From Desulfitobacterium_A sp035539115 (GTDB taxonomy: Bacteria; Bacillota; Desulfitobacteriia; Desulfitobacteriales; Desulfitobacteriaceae): a stretch of DNA of 64,000 bases. The notes under the pieces are model-generated. The model was not told the DNA's origin. It did not search any database and was given only the letters and a program-made list of their open reading frames with translations. How positions within the stretch are numbered: position 1 is the stretch's first letter; every line of letters starts with the position of its first letter. Location of the stretch: assembly GCF_035539115.1 (NCBI RefSeq), contig NZ_DATLJA010000015.1:1-64000 (forward strand). Reading direction: 5' to 3'. This document shows, piece by piece, positions 43,374-52,312 of the stretch. The translations under genes and the position numbers were made by a program.

Positions 43374-44093
43374 CTAGAGGATTTTACTTAAGAAGGACTG
43401 GGTTCGTGGATTATGAGGATTTCCAAAGACTTCATCTGGTTTTCCCTCTTCCATGATGATACCCTCGTCCATAAAAATAACCCGATCCCCGACCTCTCGT
43501 GCAAAGCCCATTTCATGAGTAACAACCATCATGGTCATCCCTTCACGCGCTAAATCCTTCATAACCGCAAGAACCTCACCGACCATTTCCGGGTCGAGTG
43601 CTGAAGTGGGTTCGTCGAAAAGCATAATTTTCGGTTTCATCGCCAACGCTCGGGCAATAGCAACCCGTTGTTGCTGCCCACCAGAAAGCCGGTCGGGATA
43701 TTCGTGAGCCTTCTCCACAAGACCTACTTTTTGCAGAAGCTCCATACCACTTTCTTCTGCTTCCTTTTTGTGTGTTTTCCGAACGACCCCTGGAGCAAGC
43801 ACGATATTTTGCAAAGCTGTCATATGAGGGAAAAGATTAAAGCTCTGAAATACCATCCCTACTTCGCGGCGAATTGCATTCACATTCGTCTCCGAGTTGA
43901 GAGGAATTCCATCAACAACGATTTCCCCGCTCGTTGGCTCTTCCAGTTTATTTAAGCATCGCAAAAACGTGCTTTTTCCAGAGCCACTCGGGCCGATCAC
44001 CACGACCACTTCTTTTTCTTTGACATGGCAGTCGATCCCGCGCAGGACTTCGAGTTTGCCAAAAGACTTATGCAAATTCTTAACGTATATCAC
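43374..44093 (-). CDS. Polar amino-acid ABC transporter ATPase
   Basis: 239 residues; GlnQ-like. Walker A GPSGSGKST, Q-loop VFQSFNLFPHMT, signature LSGGQQQRVAIARAL and Walker B LLFDEPTSALDPE (with MLFDEP) are intact. A GTG at 44093 with GGAGG 10 nt upstream is the best start; a TTG at 44102 is too close to that site. It overlaps the permease gene by 14 bp. Works with that permease and the binding proteins downstream in position. Substrate probably glutamine or a related amino acid, not certain. Confidence 0.9.
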   Translation of the reverse strand: MIYVKNLHKSFGKLEVLRGIDCHVKEKEVVVVIGPSGSGKSTFLRCLNKLEEPTSGEIVVDGIPLNSETNVNAIRREVGMVFQSFNLFPHMTALQNIVLAPGVVRKTHKKEAEESGMELLQKVGLVEKAHEYPDRLSGGQQQRVAIARALAMKPKIMLFDEPTSALDPEMVGEVLAVMKDLAREGMTMMVVTHEMGFAREVGDRVIFMDEGIIMEEGKPDEVFGNPHNPRTQSFLSKIL

Positions 44094-44757
44094 TCTTACC
44101 AAACCTCCTTTCGGTATAACTGACTATACGAGAAAGGACCAGTGTCATCGCCAGGTAGATAAAAGCAACTTCAATGTAGATCGGAAAAGATTGGTAAGTC
44201 CGTCCAACAATGATTTTCCCAGAATACATTAAATCTTCCAAGGCAATTAAGGCTACCAAAGAAGAGTCCTTCAGCAAAGCGATGAACTCATTTCCCAACG
44301 GTGGGATCACACGTTTGAACGCTTGCGGCAGAATAATATACCACATTGCTTGGGTCTGAGTCATACCCAAGGAACGGGCTGCCTCCGTTTGCCCCCGATC
44401 AATCGACTGAATTCCCGAGCGAAAGATCTCCGCAAGGTATGCCCCAGAATTCAATCCCATCGCTGAAATAGCTGCGATATACTTATAATTATCTGGAGGT
44501 GTGAAATTTAAAATTTGTGGGAGCCCATAATAAGCTAAAAAGATCTGCACAAGAAGTGGCGTCCCCCGGAAAAAATCAATATAAGAAATTGCAATTCCTT
44601 TAAGAAGACGTTTACTGGATAACCTCATCAACGCCAAAAACAAGCCAAGTACGATACCTATACCCACAGCTCCTGCCGTAAGCTCTATAGTTACCTGTGT
44701 CCCTTTTAATAAGGGTTGAAAACTGGGGATTATTAATTCCCAACGGATTGTTCCCAC
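44080..44757 (-). CDS. Polar amino-acid ABC transporter permease
   Basis: 225 residues of the HisM/GlnP class, with about five membrane segments. The EAA loop reads GQTEAARSLGMTQTQAMWYI followed by ILPQA (about 138-165). GTG start with AAGGAGGA. It lies 230 bp downstream of the first binding-protein gene in the same direction. A single permease gene implies a homodimer. Confidence 0.9.
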   Translation of the reverse strand: MGTIRWELIIPSFQPLLKGTQVTIELTAGAVGIGIVLGLFLALMRLSSKRLLKGIAISYIDFFRGTPLLVQIFLAYYGLPQILNFTPPDNYKYIAAISAMGLNSGAYLAEIFRSGIQSIDRGQTEAARSLGMTQTQAMWYIILPQAFKRVIPPLGNEFIALLKDSSLVALIALEDLMYSGKIIVGRTYQSFPIYIEVAFIYLAMTLVLSRIVSYTERRFGKSDIR

Positions 44758-44931
44758 AGGAATCCTCCTTTCAACATCATTGAAGATTATTTCAGGTGGA
44801 GTTCAACACCATCTGATAGAAATTCGTCAATTCCTTGGTCATTATACAGTTTTACGTAATTTTATTCAAGATAAGAAGTTTTCCTTCTAATTCTTTAAAA
44901 AGCCGAACTTAACTTTCAGCGTAAGATACAA

Positions 44932-44959
44932 GAGGCGTCCAGATCATTCTGAACGCCTC
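44932..44959 (-). terminator. Hairpin after the first amino-acid binding-protein gene
   Basis: Stem GAGGCGT-CAGA / CTG-ACGCCTC at 28-56 bp beyond the stop. The run after it on the minus strand is TTGTATCTT, so termination may be only partial, allowing read-through into the permease and ATPase. Confidence 0.6.
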
Positions 44960-44987
44960 CTGCAATATCAACATATGTCTTTTGCGT

Positions 44988-45791
44988 TTACTTTAAGGTC
45001 GGTGCATCCTCATTAAACCATTTCTTGTAGATCTCATTATATTTACTAGAATCCTGGATCTTTTTCAAGGAAGCATTGATCTTATCCTTAAGCTCGCTGT
45101 CTCCCTTTTTCACAGCAATTCCGTAATATTCATTTGAGAAATCTCCATTAATATAGTGAATATTAGTGGTTGGGTTTTGTTTAATAAAATAGAGCACGAC
45201 TGGGGAATCCGCAACTACTGCATCTAACCCGCCATTGATAAGATCGTTCATTGCATCTGGAATAGCTTCATATTTCTGAGGAGTAATCCCCATCCCTTCC
45301 ACAACCGTTTGACCGGTCGTAGCATTTTGGACACCAATCTTTTTCCCTTTCAAGTCTGCTGCACTTTTAATTGAGGAATCCTTTTTAACCGCGATATATT
45401 GCGCTGCCATCAGATATTTATTACTAAAGTCCACACTTTTCTCACGCTCAGGTGTAATCGTCATAGCAGCAATAACTGCACCATAATTTCCCGCTTGCAG
45501 AGCAGGAATTAAGCCATCAAAAGAGGAAGATTCAAATTGAACTTTATACCCCATATCTGCCCCAATAGCATTCATCAGTTCGACATCAAAACCAGTGGTT
45601 TTATTTTGATCATCCATAAATTCAAACGGAGCAAATGTTGGATCCGTCCCCACCTTAAGCACTTTTGCACTATCCGAACTCGTGGTTTGATTGGATGTCG
45701 CTGGTGGAGTGCTTGTATTCCCGCACCCTGCTAAACCTAAAGATAAAATAACAAGGGAAGCCAAAGCAGTTTTTAATCCGATCTTTAACAT
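44988..45791 (-). CDS. Polar amino-acid-binding lipoprotein, paralogue 1
   Basis: 267 residues, SBP family 3. Lipobox LGLAGC, Ser/Thr linker, then KVGTDPTFAPFEFMDDQNKTTGFDVELMNAI (ligand lobe 1) and LKGKKIGVQNATTGQTVVE (lobe 2). The ATG at 45791 follows AAGGAG; longer reading to 45812 is less likely. It directly precedes the permease and ATPase genes in transcription. About 60% similar by eye to the next gene. Confidence 0.9.
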   Translation of the reverse strand: MLKIGLKTALASLVILSLGLAGCGNTSTPPATSNQTTSSDSAKVLKVGTDPTFAPFEFMDDQNKTTGFDVELMNAIGADMGYKVQFESSSFDGLIPALQAGNYGAVIAAMTITPEREKSVDFSNKYLMAAQYIAVKKDSSIKSAADLKGKKIGVQNATTGQTVVEGMGITPQKYEAIPDAMNDLINGGLDAVVADSPVVLYFIKQNPTTNIHYINGDFSNEYYGIAVKKGDSELKDKINASLKKIQDSSKYNEIYKKWFNEDAPTLK

Positions 45792-45913
45792 ATCTCCATT
45801 TCTCCTTCTCATAATTTATCCTAAAATCATAGTACAACCTAAATAAGTATACATATGTTTACAAATTTATTCAATACCCTTATCCGGCATCAATTATATA
45901 TACTTCCCTAAGG

Positions 45914-46009
45914 CATAAAGAAAACTTGGCTTGCGCCAAGGCTCTGGCGTAGGCGGAAGCCTTAGTTGCACTTATGCTATCTGCCCAAAACTTATACTTT
46001 CTGTTAGTA
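45914..46009 (+). repeat. Interspersed ~96-bp element, copy 4 (subfamily A)
   Basis: Nearly identical to copy 1: ATAAAGAAAACTTGGCTTGC, AGGCGGAAGCCTTAGTTGC and ATACTTTCTGTTAGTA. A single-base change removes the TAG of copy 1 in one frame. It abuts the terminator of the second amino-acid-binding gene. Confidence 0.92.
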
Positions 46010-46040
46010 AAAAAAATACCCGGTTGAACCGGGTAGGAAA
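46010..46040 (-). terminator. Intrinsic terminator after binding-protein paralogue 2
   Basis: Perfect stem TACCCGGTT / AACCGGGTA (46017-46035) followed by TTTTTTTAC on the minus strand, then repeat copy 4. Confidence 0.88.
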
Positions 46041-46050
46041 CTAAAAACAA

Positions 46051-46863
46051 TTAAAGTTTCGGAGCTTCTGAATTAAACCATTTCTTAAAAATCTTATTAT
46101 ATTCTCCGTTATCCATGAGTTTCTTCAAAGAAGCATTCATTTGATCGGCTAATGCTTTATGATCTTGCTTAACGGCAATTCCATAATACTCTTGGTCAAA
46201 ATTTCCTGGAATCGTTACAATCTTCTTATCGGGATTCTGTTTAATGAAATAAGCAACAACTGGAGAATCGATAACCGCTACATCTATTCCGCCATTGATT
46301 AAGTCATTCAGGGCATCCGGTGCTGTCTCATATTTCTGGGGCGTTAGACCCATTTTTTCTACAGCGTCTTGACCCGTCGTTCCCAATTGAACTCCAATTT
46401 TCTTCCCTTTGAAGTCAGCTTCAGACTTAATGGGTGAACCTTGCTTTACCGCAATAGACTGCGTTGCCTGGAAATATCTATTCGTAAACTGAACCGTTTT
46501 TGCGCGTTCTTCCGTAATCGTCATCGAAGAAATTATAGCATCAAATTTTCCTGAATTAAGCGCCGGAATCAAGCCATCAAAAGTCCCCGATTCGAACTTA
46601 ACCTGATAACCCAAATCTTTTCCTATAGCGTTCATCAAATCAACATCAAAACCTTCAGGTTGCTGTTGGGTATTCATATATTCCATCGGAGCATAGGCAA
46701 TATCCGAACCCACTTTAAGTACGTTCTCACTTGAAGCCGTATTCGCGCTACCCGAACCATTCTGCGCTGGTGCACTTGGAGTCTTGGCTCCTCCGCAGCC
46801 TGCTAACCCCAGCAAGCTCACCATGACTAGGACTGCCACACCCGCTTTGTAAAACTTCTTCAT
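46051..46863 (-). CDS. Polar amino-acid-binding lipoprotein, paralogue 2
   Basis: 270 residues. Lipobox LGLAGC, then KVGSDIAYAPMEYMNTQQQPEGFDVDLMNAI and FKGKKIGVQLGTTGQDAVE. It carries the same fold and nearly the same C-terminus (KWFNSEAPKL against KWFNEDAPTL) as paralogue 1, so it arose by duplication. The ATG at 46863 follows GAAGGGGA. It ends in a strong terminator, so it may be expressed separately while using the same permease. Confidence 0.9.
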   Translation of the reverse strand: MKKFYKAGVAVLVMVSLLGLAGCGGAKTPSAPAQNGSGSANTASSENVLKVGSDIAYAPMEYMNTQQQPEGFDVDLMNAIGKDLGYQVKFESGTFDGLIPALNSGKFDAIISSMTITEERAKTVQFTNRYFQATQSIAVKQGSPIKSEADFKGKKIGVQLGTTGQDAVEKMGLTPQKYETAPDALNDLINGGIDVAVIDSPVVAYFIKQNPDKKIVTIPGNFDQEYYGIAVKQDHKALADQMNASLKKLMDNGEYNKIFKKWFNSEAPKL

Positions 46864-47007
46864 CTTCAAATATTCCCCTTCCATTTCTCATCTAGCGCTT
46901 TGATTGTTCAAATTCCAAACTTTATGTCGCTATTATACAAATCTATGTAATTCCGTGCAAGCTTAATTCGGGAAATCTCAGAAGAATACAAAAAACATAA
47001 AAAGTGT

Positions 47008-47104
47008 AATAAAGAAAACCCGGCTTTCGCCGAGCTTCAGCGAGAATGAAAGCCGCTGGTTGCACTTATACTATCTGCCCCAAAATTTATACTTTCTGTT
47101 AGTA
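47008..47104 (+). repeat. Interspersed ~96-bp element, copy 5 (subfamily B)
   Basis: AATAAAGAAAACCCGGC, hairpin CGGC-TTTC-GCCG, GAAAGCCGCTGGTTGCACTT and ATACTTTCTGTTAGTA. It abuts the terminator of the zinc-ribbon gene. Confidence 0.92.
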
Positions 47105-47140
47105 AAATAAAAAGCATTGGTTTGACCCAATGCTTTCTTA
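47105..47140 (-). terminator. Intrinsic terminator after the zinc-ribbon gene
   Basis: Perfect stem AAGCATTGG / CCAATGCTT (47112-47135), then TTTTATTTTAC on the minus strand and repeat copy 5. Confidence 0.88.
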
Positions 47141-47159
47141 TATTCGCGTATATTACCGA

Positions 47160-47453
47160 TTAACGAGCTACGCGATGGGTTTGGTAGCACTCGCGGCAAT
47201 AAACGGGACGATCAGACGTCGGTTGGAACGGTACTTGTGTTTCTACTCCGCATTCTGCACAAACAACGGTGTACATTTCGCGTTGACGAGGTTCAGAATT
47301 GTTACGGGCAGCTTTACGTGCATTGCGGCATTCGCGGCAACGTTGTGGTTCATTTTCGAATCCTTTTTCTTCGTAAAATTCTTGCTCACCAACTGTAAAA
47401 ATGAATGTAGCTCCGCAGTCTTTGCAAACGAGTTCTTTGTCTTGAAACGCCAT
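47160..47453 (-). CDS. Double zinc-ribbon protein
   Basis: 97 residues with two four-cysteine zinc sites: CKDC with CREC (residues 10-42), and CAEC with CREC (about 66-90). The first matches a known small 'probable zinc-ribbon' family common in Firmicutes (FIFTVGEQEFYEEKGFENEP). Basic, so it may bind RNA or DNA. GGGGA precedes the ATG. Monocistronic; function unknown. Confidence 0.85.
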   Translation of the reverse strand: MAFQDKELVCKDCGATFIFTVGEQEFYEEKGFENEPQRCRECRNARKAARNNSEPRQREMYTVVCAECGVETQVPFQPTSDRPVYCRECYQTHRVAR

Positions 47454-47613
47454 GAAGAAAATCCCCTTACCTTAAAAAATGTAACAGACTCACGCCTATC
47501 CAATGCCATTATAACATTTATTGGCTTAAGTAAACAATACTTTTTTATTCCACGAGGATAAATTGGCTAGACTTCAGATGTCGTTCCTCGCTACCACCTT
47601 TATTCGCCAATGC

Positions 47614-48357
47614 CTAAATATTGACCTGGATTCCTGCAGCCAGAGTTAGTCCATATACCTCCTCAGCTCCCCACTCCCTTAAGACGTTAGCGCATGATTC
47701 CAGGGTGGCTCCAGTGGTCACCACGTCATCAAGCAACCAAATTCTTCTCCCTTTAAATCCCCACTTTTCTCCAATCGCCGAGAGTGAAAAAACACCCGAT
47801 AAATTATGCAAACGGTCATAGCGGTTTAACCCGACTTGCGGTGTTGTCGGGGTCGTTCGTTCCAATCCTTCGATGAGAGGTATCCCCAGTTCCCAATGGA
47901 GTGCTGAGGCGAGTACAGAAGATTGATTGAATCCTCTTTCCGCTATACGTTCGAGGTGCATTGGGACAGGCACGAGCGCATCTGGTGGTGGCAAGTTTCG
48001 AATAGCCCAATCCGCGAAAGGTCGTGCAATTTCTCTAAGAAGATAGGGTTGAGATTTAAATTTTACAGATTGGATATAATCCCGCCAGGCTCCAGTATAA
48101 TGGCCCCAAGCGGCTACTCTGTTTAGTCCCTTGGGGCCTCGTCCTTCACCACAGTCCCGACAAAGGAGTTGTTCCTTCGAAACTAACTTTCCACAGTCTC
48201 GACATCGTCCCAGCTCAGGATGGAAAAACTCTTCCTCGCAAGTTGGACAGATTGGACCATGAGCTTTACCACATAAGAGACAATTCTCTTGTTTTTCATA
48301 CAACACCGATTGCCAAAGGGCTCTGATAGTCTCCCCATGCGCTTTGAGTTTAGGCAA
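47614..48357 (-). CDS. comFC: ComF-family amidophosphoribosyltransferase-like protein
   Basis: 247 residues. N-terminal zinc finger (CLLCGKAHGPICPTC, CRDCGK, CRDCG), then a phosphoribosyltransferase domain with the PRPP loop WLLDDVVTTGATLE near residue 205 and DALVPVPMHLERIAERGFNQS. Needed for DNA uptake in B. subtilis, probably with ComFA. TTG start with GGAGGG 8 nt upstream. About 110 bp downstream of comFA. Confidence 0.92.
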   Translation of the reverse strand: MPKLKAHGETIRALWQSVLYEKQENCLLCGKAHGPICPTCEEEFFHPELGRCRDCGKLVSKEQLLCRDCGEGRGPKGLNRVAAWGHYTGAWRDYIQSVKFKSQPYLLREIARPFADWAIRNLPPPDALVPVPMHLERIAERGFNQSSVLASALHWELGIPLIEGLERTTPTTPQVGLNRYDRLHNLSGVFSLSAIGEKWGFKGRRIWLLDDVVTTGATLESCANVLREWGAEEVYGLTLAAGIQVNI

Positions 48358-48466
48358 AGGGTCTTCCCTCCCCTCGTTTTATAGTAGCCCTTCATGCCAC
48401 TTTGCAGCATCATTGAAGGAAGTAAATGCGTCAATGTAGCATTTCGCGCATTCGAGTTATTATGTT

Positions 48467-50197
48467 TTAAAACGGATCTATGAGCCCTTGCTCCAAAGCG
48501 AGTCGATTTTGCTCCTGAATCCAATGGATTGCCTTCTCAATTGCCGGAGTTTTGTGTTTGGCAAGAAACAAGGCTCTTCCTTCGGGGTTCTCTTGGGTTC
48601 GACCTACTCGCCCCGCCATCTGGACAAGTGCCCGTTCATCAAAAAGTTCATGATCCGCTGCTAAAACCATCACCTGAGCATTGGGTATAGTTACTCCTCG
48701 TTCCAATATGGAAGTGCTGATGAAAACTCGATATTCGTCCTTTCTAAGCCGCTCAATTTTCTCTCGTCGGCCAGGATCGGAGCTATAGCTTCCCTCAATG
48801 GCCCATCCGGGAAAGAGGTCATGAAGTTTTTCGACGTACATGTTAACCCATGAGATTTTGGGAACAAAGATAAGGACGGGTCCAGATTCAGCAAGCGCTT
48901 TAATCCATTGAGAAGCTACCTCCTGGTTTGTGGAATATTTGATCCACTCAGGAACAGGCAAAGCCTTACGATGGTGACGCGCTGGTAAACGCACTAGTTG
49001 CATTCCCTTGTTCTGAACTTTAGCTCTATTCTCTGGAGACGGAGTGGCGGTCAAATAGACGATCTTTCCTCCAGGTTTCAGTGACTGTTGTAATCCCCAC
49101 GCCAGAGCCGCATTTCCATGATAAGGGAAGGCATCCACTTCATCCATAAAAATCAAATCAAAGGCTTGATAAAAACGTAAAACTTGATGGGTTGTCGCTA
49201 GAACTAACGGAGCCGGCGAGAAACGTTCAGTACTCACTCCGGTCAATACACTCACACTTAATTCTGGAAAATCTCGCTCCAATCGGGGCGCCACGTCCAA
49301 GACCACATCCTGGCGAGGTGCTGCGAAGAGAACTTTTTGCCCTCTCTCTAAGGCCCAAGCTGCTGCCGGAAAACAGACCTCCGTTTTCCCTGCCCCACAC
49401 GCAGCCCAGAGCAGGAGGTTCTTCCCCGTTTCGGTCGAAACAAACTCTAAGACTCCCTGGCTGGCTTGTTCCTGTGCTAGGCTTAACGTCCAATGAGGAG
49501 AAAATCTAACAGGCTGTAACTCTACAGAATCACCTAAACCCTGATTCTCCGGAAGCTTAGCAAAAGGCATTCCACCTTCCTTACAATCTGGGTGAGGTCC
49601 TAAACTTCGGTAAAGCGTCTGCAGTGAACTCAATGCTCCTAAAGCAGCACATGAAGGGCATGTTCCAGCTAAACCATAGATGCTGGGCCATTCCTTAATT
49701 TCCGTCTCCCCGCATCGCATACAGCGCCAGCCCTGACCCTCCTTCTGGACAGCAGGAATCCATTCGGCTTGACCCTGCAGAACGGACTCATGACAAAGCA
49801 GGATAACTTCCTTAAGATTAAGACCCATTTCGTTTGCTAATCTTTGAAAATCTGCTTCTGAAAGCTGCCGGCTTTGGACACGGGAAGCGAAGGCAAACTC
49901 TTCAACGTCAACTTCAACCTCTTGCGTATGGACTATTGGATTCTTAGCTTCCGGTTGTGTACTTCTCCATCGCCAGTCCATGCTTGCAAGTCCCGAATGT
50001 TTACGAAGTAAAAACTTCAGGATTTCCTGCTTGCCCTTCTTCACCTGTTGTGATTTAAGAATTTCGATTAGACTTTGCGCGAAAGCCAACGGCAACCCCG
50101 GTGTGAGCATCTCAGCTCGCGAGGGGAGCTTGTCCCCTTGAACGATTGGAGAAATAGAAGGTTCCCCCGAATCTGTTCTTATAATGTAAAACAGCAT
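48467..50197 (-). CDS. comFA: ComFA-like DEAD-box helicase
   Basis: 576 residues. A four-cysteine zinc site (CMRCG ... CPSC, near 160-185) precedes a helicase core with Walker A ACGAGKTEV, Walker B MDEVDAFPY, motif III TATPSPE and motif VI AGRVGRTQENPEGRALFL. ComFA is the ATPase that draws single-stranded DNA in during transformation. The N-terminal 150 residues are extra compared with B. subtilis ComFA (about 460 residues). ATG with AAGGA upstream. Confidence 0.9.
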   Translation of the reverse strand: MLFYIIRTDSGEPSISPIVQGDKLPSRAEMLTPGLPLAFAQSLIEILKSQQVKKGKQEILKFLLRKHSGLASMDWRWRSTQPEAKNPIVHTQEVEVDVEEFAFASRVQSRQLSEADFQRLANEMGLNLKEVILLCHESVLQGQAEWIPAVQKEGQGWRCMRCGETEIKEWPSIYGLAGTCPSCAALGALSSLQTLYRSLGPHPDCKEGGMPFAKLPENQGLGDSVELQPVRFSPHWTLSLAQEQASQGVLEFVSTETGKNLLLWAACGAGKTEVCFPAAAWALERGQKVLFAAPRQDVVLDVAPRLERDFPELSVSVLTGVSTERFSPAPLVLATTHQVLRFYQAFDLIFMDEVDAFPYHGNAALAWGLQQSLKPGGKIVYLTATPSPENRAKVQNKGMQLVRLPARHHRKALPVPEWIKYSTNQEVASQWIKALAESGPVLIFVPKISWVNMYVEKLHDLFPGWAIEGSYSSDPGRREKIERLRKDEYRVFISTSILERGVTIPNAQVMVLAADHELFDERALVQMAGRVGRTQENPEGRALFLAKHKTPAIEKAIHWIQEQNRLALEQGLIDPF

Positions 50198-50251
50198 TCC
50201 TTTACATCCTTCGCTTTAGGAGTTTTTGGCATCATTAACGATGGGCATTGC

Positions 50252-51103
50252 TTAATTAGAAACTTTTGAAGCAAGTAAGGGTTCATACATCATAATGGCA
50301 TGGTTTTCCGTTATAACTTCATCCGATATTTCAAGCCCTAGTTCATCAAAAACCTTCCGACTAATCACGTTATGGCGCATATATCCTCCCCACCATTCAT
50401 GGGTAATACGGTGCTCGCTTTCGTATACCTGATATTGGCAGGGGCTCTTTTGCCCACATCTCCATTCTCCAGTTAACTCGTTATCTCCAACCTCCACAAA
50501 GAGCTGATAATCGTCTTGGGTATTATTCCGTATTTGCAAATCAACATAGTTATAAACCACAGTCGCACCGCTAGCAAAGGGTTGGGTCCGATTGGAATCG
50601 GGAAACACATCATGGGTATGCCTCCACCGTTCGGTAACCGTTAGAGGAGTATGTAGCGTCATCCAATAGATCAAATTCGAAAGTTGACAAAGGCCGCCAC
50701 CTACTCCCGGAAGAAAGGAGCCATTTGATAAAACCATCCCCTCCAGATATCCCTTCGCTTTTGTGGGCTTTCCCACAAGATGCCAAAAAGAAAAGGTTTC
50801 TCCCGGCTTGAGAATGATTCCATTCATTCTCGCACTCGCCAACTTCAAATTTGTTACTTTATTTACCTGCAACCACATATCTACATTCTTCAAATGACGA
50901 AATAAAGGGGTCTGATGATTCGCAATAATATAGGGAGGTTTCTCTGAATCTGGGATAGCCATTTGGGCATACCGGATTGATCGACCAAAATACCATAAGA
51001 AATATCGGTGCAAGGTAAAAAAAAGTTTTCCTAGACGTAGTCGCACTTTGGAGCGCACTTTCGGCCGGTCAGATCTCCCTAATCCCTTAAGTGTCTTTCG
51101 CAA
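50252..51103 (-). CDS. VanW-family protein
   Basis: About 283 residues. The VanW signature ILKPGETFSFWHLVGKPTKAKGY and LPGVGGGLCQLSNLIYW lies in the middle; RYFLWYFGRSIRYAQ near the start is typical of the VanW-type N-terminus. No signal peptide is seen. VanW is an accessory gene in VanB glycopeptide-resistance clusters with unknown role; no other van gene is here. A TTG at 51103 has AGAGGTGG just upstream; a GTG at 51112 is the other choice. Confidence 0.85.
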   Translation of the reverse strand: MRKTLKGLGRSDRPKVRSKVRLRLGKLFFTLHRYFLWYFGRSIRYAQMAIPDSEKPPYIIANHQTPLFRHLKNVDMWLQVNKVTNLKLASARMNGIILKPGETFSFWHLVGKPTKAKGYLEGMVLSNGSFLPGVGGGLCQLSNLIYWMTLHTPLTVTERWRHTHDVFPDSNRTQPFASGATVVYNYVDLQIRNNTQDDYQLFVEVGDNELTGEWRCGQKSPCQYQVYESEHRITHEWWGGYMRHNVISRKVFDELGLEISDEVITENHAIMMYEPLLASKVSN

Positions 51104-51135
51104 ACTTACCACCTCTTATGTGCCACGAAAACAGT

Positions 51136-51261
51136 TTATTTATCTTCAATAACATCACCCGTTATATAATCCTGGAGAATCTCTTTAATACGAAAAGCAA
51201 AACTATCGGATGCACCCCAATCAAAATTGAAAATTAGTCCTTGGGAACTTCCTTGGCTCAT
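51136..51261 (-). CDS. Small 41-residue protein
   Basis: Reads MSQGSSQGLIFNFDWGASDS and ends EILQDYITGDVIEDK. AAAGGGGAG lies 7 nt before the ATG, and the frame ends just before vanW. I do not recognise the family. It could be a small regulatory or structural peptide, cotranscribed with the vanW gene. Evidence is the good ribosome site and clean frame only. Confidence 0.6.
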   Translation of the reverse strand: MSQGSSQGLIFNFDWGASDSFAFRIKEILQDYITGDVIEDK

Positions 51262-51314
51262 CTTCTTACTCCCCTTTCAAGTAACTATTGGATCGAATAA
51301 ATCCTTTTCCATGA

Positions 51315-52031
51315 CTATTCCTTTCTTCTTCCAGATCGGACAAACACCGCCGTCCCAATTCCAATTAAAAAAATGGCAATAATTAATAGGACATAGCTAT
51401 ATGGATTTGATCGTGATTTATTATTCTGTATTAACCCACTGCTTATTTGGGTTTGAGCATTATCCAAAATTGGAGCCTCTGCATCCGTCGTTGGGACTGG
51501 ATATATTTGAACCTCTTGATCATTTGGACGCTTTACATAATAAGTCCCGCTAACCCCCGAAAAATCATTTTCTTGACCTCCTGAATTTACGTACCATTGA
51601 ATACAGGCAAGGTCTCCAAGTAACCCTGAAGTAGAAGCATTTGACGCATCTAATCTTAGGGTCCTATAATCACCACTGTCAGCTTTAAAAATACCCCATG
51701 CCTTTTTATAGAAAGCGCCTTGCTTTTTAAGGGATAGAACACAAAAATCTCCAACCCTCGGTGTAAGTTGATCCCATCCGTAATTAAAATCATCGGCAAC
51801 AAGTATTAAGTCGGAGCTAACTCTTCCGTTGAAAACTTTTATTATTTTAACCTTAAACGTGTCTCCTTGTTTATCCATTAACTGACCCAAAATCATCGCA
51901 TCTTGGTCTTGTTTAAATGATTCAACTTCATCCGCATGTAACATCCGATAAAGCGCATCTGCCGCAAAAGTAACTCTGGGAGATGCAAGTAAAAGCACAG
52001 CTATACATAAACCAATAATATACTTTTTCAT
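51315..52031 (-). CDS. Exported, C-terminally anchored protein of unknown function
   Basis: 238 residues. Signal peptide with likely cut after TFA-A (about residue 23), a single folded domain with DFNYGWDQLTPRVGDFCVLSL (reminiscent of small exported proteins of unknown role), and a C-terminal hydrophobic segment (about 210-230) followed by RSGRRKE, the layout of a membrane-anchored surface protein. The ATG at 52031 follows GGAGGT. No family recognised. Confidence 0.7.
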   Translation of the reverse strand: MKKYIIGLCIAVLLLASPRVTFAADALYRMLHADEVESFKQDQDAMILGQLMDKQGDTFKVKIIKVFNGRVSSDLILVADDFNYGWDQLTPRVGDFCVLSLKKQGAFYKKAWGIFKADSGDYRTLRLDASNASTSGLLGDLACIQWYVNSGGQENDFSGVSGTYYVKRPNDQEVQIYPVPTTDAEAPILDNAQTQISSGLIQNNKSRSNPYSYVLLIIAIFLIGIGTAVFVRSGRRKE

Positions 52032-52124
52032 AGCAACCTCCCTCATAAATTTTACTTTACTCAGTATTTGCGAATTACTTCTGAGATTCAGACTTGAACT
52101 TTGCTATCTCATTTTCCAAAGCTC

Positions 52125-52182
52125 AAAAGGGTTTGCGTACGGGATTTTCTTAAATGTCCTTCCCGTTGTCGCAAACCCTTTT
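52125..52182. terminator. Strong bidirectional terminator
   Basis: Stem AAAAGGGTTTGCG / CGCAAACCCTTTT with an inner ACGGGA / TCCCGT pairing. A- and T-runs at both ends allow action in both directions. Confidence 0.8.
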
Positions 52183-52192
52183 GTTCTATGTG

Positions 52193-52312
52193 CTAATTCT
52201 TCAGTAATACTAAATGATACGTACCCTCAATAAAATTCTTGCTTATCCATCCTCTGCCATTTACTTCCTCATTGATTGTACCAATTCCTGCTTCAAATAT
52301 TTGAATTGTTAC
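52193..52312 (-). pseudogene. Decayed 3' end of an unidentified gene
   Basis: About 38 codons open without a start: TIQIFEAGIGTINEEVNGRG then WISKNFIEGTYHLVLLKN and stop. Composition is protein-like, but no ATG/GTG/TTG start or ribosome site exists, and the frame stops on reaching the end of the upstream gene. It begins exactly at the stop of the glycosidase-like gene in another frame. Probably the remnant of a lost gene. Confidence 0.4.

Noticed and set aside
50252..51103. Glycopeptide (vancomycin) resistance locus
   Set aside because: Only a VanW-family gene is present; no ligase, dehydrogenase or dipeptidase genes are nearby, and VanW-like proteins are common in Firmicutes without resistance.
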